From positions 9,125,704-9,189,703 of the forward strand of contig NC_088304.1 of assembly GCF_032854445.1 (NCBI RefSeq): a stretch of 64,000 nucleotides of DNA, read 5' to 3'. The position numbers and the translations under genes are program-made. The notes beneath the pieces were generated by a model, which was given only the letters and a program-made list of their open reading frames with translations, did not search any database and was not told where the DNA came from. Position 1 is the stretch's first letter; every line of letters starts with the position of its first letter. The stretch is from Liolophura sinensis. Taxonomy: Eukaryota > Mollusca > Polyplacophora > Chitonida > Chitonidae. This document shows, piece after piece, positions 12,901-21,900 of this stretch.

Positions 12901-15900
12901 TGCACTATAGAAAGGATACATAAAATAGATGGCATCAGCATTTAGTGGTACACGAGTGTCAAAACATGACTTAAACCATAGTTAAATGATAAGGATCGAG
13001 ATGCAAAACATGCTAATTGTAAACAAAATTACAATGTATTGAAACCTACTTTGGTCTCGTGTAACGTCACGTCAGATGGCATTACGTCACACATCGTATA
13101 GCCAGAAATAAGACTCTACTTGTAAAAGATATAGTTGTCATACAAGCAAAACCGCCTTACTCCACGTCTGCATGATACATTATTGTGTCACATAAGGTAC
13201 CTTTTCTCAAAATGCCGAAGATTTCGTGTTTGTTCACCGCGTTATTGGGGTCAAATAGAGCTATTCGGTTTCTATCGGCACTTTAAGATTAAATTCCAAG
13301 ACAAGTTTGAGATGACACTTGGATGACAGCCAAAAACGAAACACGAAAATGCGCTGACGACAACCCCTCTGAAAGTAGGCATTATAGTGTTAAAAACGAG
13401 CCAAACTTCGTCATTTGCAGGCGCTCAGAAAGTAGGCCAATGGTAAGTGCCCTGACGACAAACTACAACTTGACTTGACTTACGGGACTTTGTGGTTCTG
13501 TACGCAACGTATTAGTGAAGATATCATGTTTGAAAAGTTAAACAAATAATTGAATGTGAACTGAAACCTGTGGTTTTAAGTAGGTCTACCGTTCGTCACA
13601 CTTAACAAAGTTAGTCACAATCTAGAAGGTCCATCAGCTAGTTTATGTTTGGAATATGTAACCCTGTACTAATGGCCGCAACAGTTATTCAAGCAAAATT
13701 TCAATTCTGGCCCACTAATGTAGGTCAAACGTCGGAAGATCTAACCAATACGTAATCTGCTCACGGAATTTTTATTAGGTCATGTTAAAATGTTTCCTAC
13801 ATTTTGCCGTACATTTTACATAGTTTTGGAAATAATAAAGGGAAATGCAACTTTGTTATCAGTTAAATCTACCAAGTCATTCAAATGAACTTAAATATGT
13901 GTCTTTTTTCTGGTTTTGCTAAGGAACGTAAGGACGATTGTAGAAGCATAAGTCTGGGCCTGAGCCTGGCTTTACTCGACAGTAAAACACTCATCAAATA
14001 AATAAACAAATATATCAATGATTGGCGGGATCAAATATGAATAAACTTAAACTATGAAAATCTAAAATATAGAAATTTTCTTTAGATTATCAGTTGCAAG
14101 TTAAGTAACCGCGCTGTGTTAATATAAATATACATTGTATTATAAAACCAGAGCCCATGGGCTTTGATGAGATCTGGTGAACATTGCAAGGGCATGCAGA
14201 AATGAACACCGATAATACAGCATATACATGTAGTTCCAGCTTGCATTACCCGACATTAAGTGTTATAATGCCGTTCTTTACTGAAAAAGTTTACTATGAA
14301 TTAATTCACCATTACCAGTATTCCATTTACATTATGTACGGACAATAAATAATAAACTTTTTCCGTGGTTGTTGTTTAAGCAAACCCACACACATCAAAG
14401 TCAAACATGCCTGCTTGCTTTCGGGATTCAGTATAAAAGATTTGAAAAATATTACCAGCTTGTAACCTAATACTGAACGGTAAAAGATTGTCGTAATTCT
14501 TCTCCCCAGTTTCGCCTCGATCTCAGAGTTGATCTTTTCAATTCAGAAATACGCCGATTTGCGGAAATGGCTATATCTGGTTGATGTTAATCTCTTATGA
14601 TAAAAAAAATTATTTTCCTTACAATTAAAGATAGACGATCATATCCAGTTTCATTCACTACCAATAAATACAACATAGTACATACATGTTTTCATACCTT
14701 TTAAAAACATTATATTGTAATTTAAGACAACCACGATCTGCCTGTCTTGCGGACGTTACGAGTGAGTTTGCCTGTCTAGCTCAGACAGGCCTCCCAGGCC
14801 AGTACAGCACGTGCGACTGACCTCCCATGCCTCGCCTATCATTTTGCATACAATGTGTCAAGTAGTACATATAATTTTGTGACTTATATGGCAGATGTAG
14901 TGACTTTGGTGTTGATGACTCAGCTATAGAAATGCGCATCAAAAAAATCGCTACCACAAACCACCACGGGTCGCAGACACCAAGTGGGAGATGGCCGTCA
15001 CATTTACTTAGCGGGACAAAGTGAAGAGGAACGGATTAGTCTTCATTAGCCACGGACTTGTCACTAAAGAGACTCTGGTTAATGTCAAATCTCAAAAACA
15101 TAAATGTTGACGTACAGCATAGACAGTGCACCAAAGCAGCAACGACAGTATGATTGTCGGAAAATACGAATTCCTGTTTCGACGCATAGGTTCTTGTCAA
15201 TATACCTCAGTTATGGTTTTATTTTAAATGTTCAATACAAATGCTTACATAGTAAAAAATTACACGCCCACTATCACAGTATATTTACAGACGTACAGCA
15301 TAGAGAGTAGCGACGACAGTGTAATTGCTGGCAAAAGGTCACACGTAACCGGCGAAATATAGTCTCTTGTAAATTAACCTCAGTCAGGGTTTTATTCTAG
15401 CTTCATGTGAATGCATAAATAGTAGCAAATTACAAGCCCCGTAGCGCCATGGCTTAAGCACAATTAGGCTAAAAAAAACGCAGTGATGCTAACTGCAATT
15501 TATTAGACGTCACTGGTCTAGAATTACTCAAAATACTGTGTTGTTGTCACATTTAAAAGGCATAAAAGGCACATTTAAGCCATCTGTCACTTGCCTCAGA
15601 AAGCTCACCCGTTCTCATCTTTCTTTCTAGGCGCGTATCTATCAAACGTCTTAAGACTTCAGTCTCAATTCAAATACAGCTACATTCACAATGTTTTGCT
15701 CTAGAAAATTTAAAATTGATACATTGATTCTTTACTGCAGAACAATGTTTCAACATTAATTTGAGCTCTTTCCTGTTTTGAGTTTGGCTGTTTAAGGACT
15801 TCACTTTTTAAGACTTTTTTAAAAAAATTATTCACTTTAGTCTTAAGTTCCTTGATAAATACGGGTACTGGGCTACACTTTGCGTAAATTTGCTTGGATC

Positions 15901-18900
15901 TGATCATACTGTTGCATTAATGTCGGAAGGAAAAATATTAGATGAAATGTTTTGAGTAATTTTAGATCAGTCACATGGAATAAATTATAATTTCCATCAC
16001 CGTATTTCTTAACAAAATCTGTTTACGCCATGTTGCTCGGGAGAATGTAAAATGATATACTACCTAAGAGTTACATGTACAATTCCAATGAAAACTTAAC
16101 TGAGATAAATTGACAATAGGCCGTATACCACACGTTACGTGCAACCATTTGCCAGCTATCACACTGTCGTCGATACTCTGGTTTTACTCTCTGTGCTGTA
16201 CGTCTTTAATTATACTGTATTCCTGCATAAACCAGGATTCTACTGGTGGGCTAAGCATCCCGAGGGCCTGGTCCCTTCGCATTGTTTTAATGTGAATGCA
16301 TGTTAAATGTGATACACAGGATTTTGAGTAATTCTAGACCAGTGACGTCTGAAAAGTTGCAATTAACATTACTGCAATAAAATCCTGATTGAGGTAAATT
16401 GCCAAGGCGTTGTATTTTACCAGTTAAATGTGGCTATTTGCCAGCTATTACACTGTAGCCGTTGATCGGGTTTTATTGTTTATACAGTAGTGTACATTAA
16501 TATCGTAATTCCTCAACTTTTGCATATGAAACAACAACTTTTTTTGCAATTTATGCTCATTATTAGTTTGCGTTTGAAGACAAAACTACATTGATTGGAT
16601 GGGCCTATATTAGGGCGTCACAAATGGTGTAATTTTATCAGTCTACATAGAATAATGCCTTCAGAATACGCTTGAATAAACACTTGATTGACAAAGGTTG
16701 AAGAAATATAACAGGACAATAGCCGTGGGGTAAAGTTTCAGTTTGAACCAGGTCAGTTTGGAATATTATAAAAATATTTTTTTCTGTTTCAAATGTCCCG
16801 CATATCGCGATCATTTATTTATTTGATTGGTATTTTACGCCGTACACAAGAATATATCACTTATACGATGGCGACCAGCATTATGGAGGGAGAGAACCGC
16901 AGGATATTAACAGGAGGAAGAACCGATGACAAATTCAAACCAGGTCAGTTGGGAACATTATCCTGAAAATGTCTTCATACATCTTGCACGTCGACACAAA
17001 GCTCACTGAACACATTTATAGAAAAAAAAATCATGTTTCCTTTCAGATATATAGTACAAGACAATGAGTTTAAATGTGTACTCACACACGAAAAACTCAC
17101 CCAATGTTCCAGGCGATGTTTCTCGTCTAAAGTTTCACCATATTCGACCTGGAGCTCGTCATACTGTAGAATGTAAAAGTACAGAAAAATAGGTGGTATA
17201 AAGATTTTACCCTTATAGATATAAATATATATTTATAGATATAGAATCGTAAATAATTGGAAATTCCCTGATTCAAGAAATCGGGCAACTCTCCGGTTGC
17301 ATAGTCTGTTGGATCTACATGATATAGATAAATGATAGTTCGAGAAAGCCAAATTAAATCATGTTTCCTTTCAGATATACAGTACAAGACAATGAGCTTA
17401 AATGTGTACTCACACACGAAAAAACTCACCCTTTGTTCCAGGCGATGTTTCTCGTCTAAAGTTTCACCATATTCAACCTGGAGCTCGTCATACTGTAGAA
17501 TTGAAGGGTACAGAAAAATGGGGGGTATAATGATTTTATCTTTAAATATGAAAAAAAATTAAATATAATATCATACGTCTTTTCCATTTCAGACCGTGTC
17601 ACAAGCAGGTTCTAATATGTCAACATTAAGCAAATCAGTTTTCTTTTTGGTTGGATTGCCACTCTCCTTAAACCAGAAGTTTTCCCTTCTGGCTAGAGCT
17701 AGAGCGTCCGTTTCGAAGTCAGAAGACCCGGGATCAAATCCGGGTCGGGTCATAACAAAAACATAAAAAATGGTACTTGTTGCGGCCTCGTTTGGCAATC
17801 AACACTTTGATGTTAGAGAAAAAAGAAAACAGAATTATTTGGCCCGGTGTCAGTACAATGTGATTGGATGGGGTGTCATGTCTGGTGTCTTCGGCATGAT
17901 GCGTTAGTGGCAGCAGCACACAGGCGGTAGGGACTCACCCTACCAAACGAAGACACAGTAAATCTACACACAGCTAATAATTCCTCGTTGTCATATTACT
18001 GAAAAAACTCTAATCATGCATATATATATTCCAGTTTAGTTCAAATACATGTTGTGTGTTTCGACTAAAGAGCGAAGGAGCTGCCTTGACCAATCGGAGT
18101 ATCCGTCTTAAGTTTGTCACATGATCGCACAACATTAATTTCTAGAACATGTGACTAAAGATATGTGATGAGACGTTTCACTTGATGACCTAGTGGATAC
18201 AACATCTAAATGAGTCAAACCATCTGTAGTTTTCAATTCAGTTAAAGGTCGTTGTAGCAGCCAAGCGAAAGAGAACAGTTCATACTCTGACGGTATGTAT
18301 ACCCTGATCCATTAAAAATCACTTAAAACATACTCAAGGTACATTTACGTTGCCAAAGGTAATGAATCAGTAACCGATTGTCACACAAAACATCAGGGTA
18401 TGCCACATCGGTTATACGGAAATCGAACAACCAAGAATAAACTCAAGGGTGTTAAGATTTTCTAAAATCTGTCTTTTCTCATTAAATATGTAACCACATA
18501 AACTTTAGTGCCTCGACATTATAGTAATTAGATTTTGTGATGAGAACTGACCCTGATGGAAGAATCTACAGCTTTAATAATACTGGTTGAGTATCATATT
18601 GCATACCGGCTCAGTTCACTTTATTCTAAACGATTTCTACTGTTCAGGAGCACACTTGCTTGCCTATATATAATACACGCACGCACAAACCTTCATGACC
18701 AGATCTTTGTTTTCCGTGCCCGTCTTTGTGGCAATGACGTGGTCACCTGGAAATAGACATGATAAATCATGAAGTTTTATGTATTACAGAAAGAAATTGT
18801 ATTTACAATAACTTTGATACATTAAAGAGCAGTATAATAATTCACATATGCATAGTTTTTGAAACTGACAACTCTATCAAACCTATGGATTCCAGGATCT

Positions 18901-21900
18901 TTCGTTGCTCGCTGTAGTTGATTACACATCAATTCACACTGCCCTAAAGTACTGACACCGTAAATTTAATAATTTACCGTAATTAATATGCACACAGAGC
19001 AGCGGCCACGGAGCGTTCCCCTTCTGTTATTGCGCTATTATAACTTCAGGTCAATACACGCCGTGCTTTTGAGATACCACCTCTAATATTTTGTTCAAGA
19101 TTGGTTCTAATACGAAATACACTAAGTCGTGAATTTTGAATTTAAGGTAATTAATACGAACACAGCAAATCAATGATGAAACATCAAGTGTGCAAAACCT
19201 TGAGTTCAATACATGATGTACTTCTTAATATACCACCTTGACATTTTGTTTCATACTGATTCTTATACACAATACACTGTCATGAAGTTTGTAATTTACG
19301 ATTTTTATTATGCACACAACCAATCAACGATGGAACATCCCTCTGCCTTGTGGTATTATGCTCTACATGTGTGCAAAACGTAAGCTCAATACATGCAGTC
19401 ATTTTAAAGTACTACCCCAACATTTTGTTTAACATTGCTTTCCCTATCATTAGACACCGATGGTTGAGGTATGACATAAACTATTAATGTAGTTTGTACA
19501 GGCTAGTTAAAATTTTAAAAATATTTGTGAGAGTACCGAAACGTTCAGTCAAAATTCTACATAATTACTCTTTTACCAGTACGAATATATGTAGAAAGCA
19601 GGACGTACATGAAACTGTGCTGAAACAAAATACGTCAGTCAAACGTAAAGAAATGGATTATTCTTTTTTACCCTCTTCGTCATATTCTCTACTTTAAAGG
19701 AGAAGAAAACACAAAAATGATGCCAAAATCAGATGTAAGAGCGTTAAACCTTGTTGGCAATTATAATCTTTAATATTTTTTTAATTTTTTTGTCAGGAGA
19801 AAAGGGTATTTGAAAATATTTTGCATTTGGGACCGCCCTTTGGTATTTGGTTCTAACTAAGGATGTGATGCTTGTCTAATAAACTTATTTGAATGCAAAT
19901 TTGTTGTTTATATCGAAACATATGCATTTAACCTAAATTATGATAATATTCATGAACATATTAAGAATATACATATCATTCAAAGTGAGGTTTAATACAT
20001 TTGTTAGATGAAAAGAACAAATTCTAGTGCAAAATATTTATTAAATAAATTTAAATAAATATTCATTTATGACAATATTTTAAAAAAGACTATAAATACC
20101 AAAAGGTGGTCCCAAATAACCACCATACCAACATTATTTTCAAGTGTCCTTTTCGCCTTAGGGAAAAATCGGAAAAAATATTGAAGACCGCATTTAGAAA
20201 TAACTTTTCGCACTCTTTCATCTGAACTCTATTATTTTTATGTTTTCTCCACCTGTAACACTCCACTCCAAATTCTGTTCCTATATGTGAGACGTCAGTG
20301 GTTTTGATGTTCTAATACTAGTAAGGCCAATCATATCACGACGTAAATCATCCGCCGGAAAAAAAGGTGGGACATATCTGAAGACGAAAACTGTCTTACT
20401 TTTTTGTTGCAAAAGGTTCACTGTTTCCTCAAGTTTGGATTTCTCGTCCGTCAGAGTAGCAACGGACCTTTCCAAGAATGAATTAGCTTCATTCAGCCTG
20501 ATCACCTGTGCAGTTAAACTTTTTCTCTCGCTCGAATCTCTCTGAGGGAGGAATACAAAGCAAATCCACAATCTATTCTGGTCAATTTAACTATATAAAA
20601 ATGTTCTTCTCCTTGTTTTAAAAATTTATCTGGAACGAGTTTAAATACCCTCAATACTTCAATTAGGCTGAGGGGCCTCCGTGGCTCAGTCGGTTAGCGC
20701 GCTAGCGCAGCGTAGTGACCCAGAAGCCTCTCACCAATGCGGTCGCTGTGAGCTCAAGACCAGCTCATGCTGGCTTCCTCTCCGGCCGTACGTGGGAAGG
20801 TCTGCCAGCATCCTGCGGATGGTCGTGGGTTTCCGCCGGGCTCTGCCCGGTTTCCACCCACCATAATGCTGGCCGCCGTCGTATAAGTGAAATATTCTTG
20901 AGTACGGCGTAAAACACCAATCAAAAAAAAAAAAAAAAAAAATCAATTAGGCTGAATATACACATGTACAGATAAATGGAAAATAAAATGATTTAAAACC
21001 ATTCAGTAAAAACTTATGGAATCTGTGGGTCAAAACAGACATTCATATACCAGCCTGTGCGAGGTGCGACAATAGAACTGGGAATTTTGCTGAGCAGTCT
21101 GCTACGAGGAACTTTTTGGTAGGCACAATACTCCCGTGTGCGCCAGGCTTAATACGATTTATTTATTTATTTATTTGATTGGTGTTTCAAGCCGTACTCA
21201 AGAATATTTCACTTATACGACGGCAGCCAGCATTATGGTGGGAGGAAACCGGGCAGAGCCCGGGGGAAACCCACGACCATCCGCAGGTTGCTGTCAGGCC
21301 TTCCCACGTACGGCCGGAGAGGAAGCCAGCATGGGCTGGACTTGAACTCACAGCGACCGCATTGGTGAGAGACTCCTGGGTCATTACTGGCTTAATACGA
21401 TGTTTCTCCTTTATGAAAGCGATATCAGTCTGAGAGTCGAACAAATACTTTGTTACAGAAAGTACATAAATTTTTTAGCGTGGATAACCGTCTATTTCAC
21501 ACCAAAGTTTTATTCTAAAAGATCAAATTGTGTTAAATTATTGGATCAGCAGTGTTTATACCATTCTATACCCTAGGCCTCAACTACAAGTGCAAATAAA
21601 GCATTCTGTCGCCAATTTTGACAAACATCTCCTCAACCGTAGCTATCCATCATACCCTGTTATTTATACGTCCAGTCAACGATGAGTGTTCTCACAAAAG
21701 AGTCTGTCAGTTCAATCAGAGAAGCTCAGGTGGTGTTGGGCGGGTTGGCATTTCCAACCTTTAGTTTTTATAGGGCCTAGGATAGAGTGTGTAACATGGC
21801 ATACGCACGATCTATGTACTAATTTGATATAACGATCTGTGATTAAAACTCTTTATCATCTCATGGACAACAGACCTCAGCAAAACTGGCATTGTAGCGG

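Larger units (their letters stand above)
12905..17100. other. Intron 6 of the TIR-death-CARD gene (4.2 kb)
   Basis: No further phase-consistent exon found. It contains several copies of an interspersed element bearing ACGACAGTGTGAT and TTTATTAGACGTCACTGGTC (see 15291 and 16080) and a SINE fragment at 16814. Confidence 0.5.
17028..17500. repeat. Local tandem duplication containing exons 5 and 6
   Basis: The segment from ATCATGTTTCCTTTCAGATA through the 63-nt exon occurs twice, offset by 329 bp, with only scattered substitutions. Flanking intron and exon were duplicated together, so the event is recent compared with the rest of the coiled coil. Confidence 0.85.

Noticed and set aside
20690-20760. 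tRNA gene
   Set aside because: The A and B boxes belong to SINE heads; no copy (also 897, 17700, 36200, 44745, 63570) folds into a closed tRNA cloverleaf with an acceptor stem.
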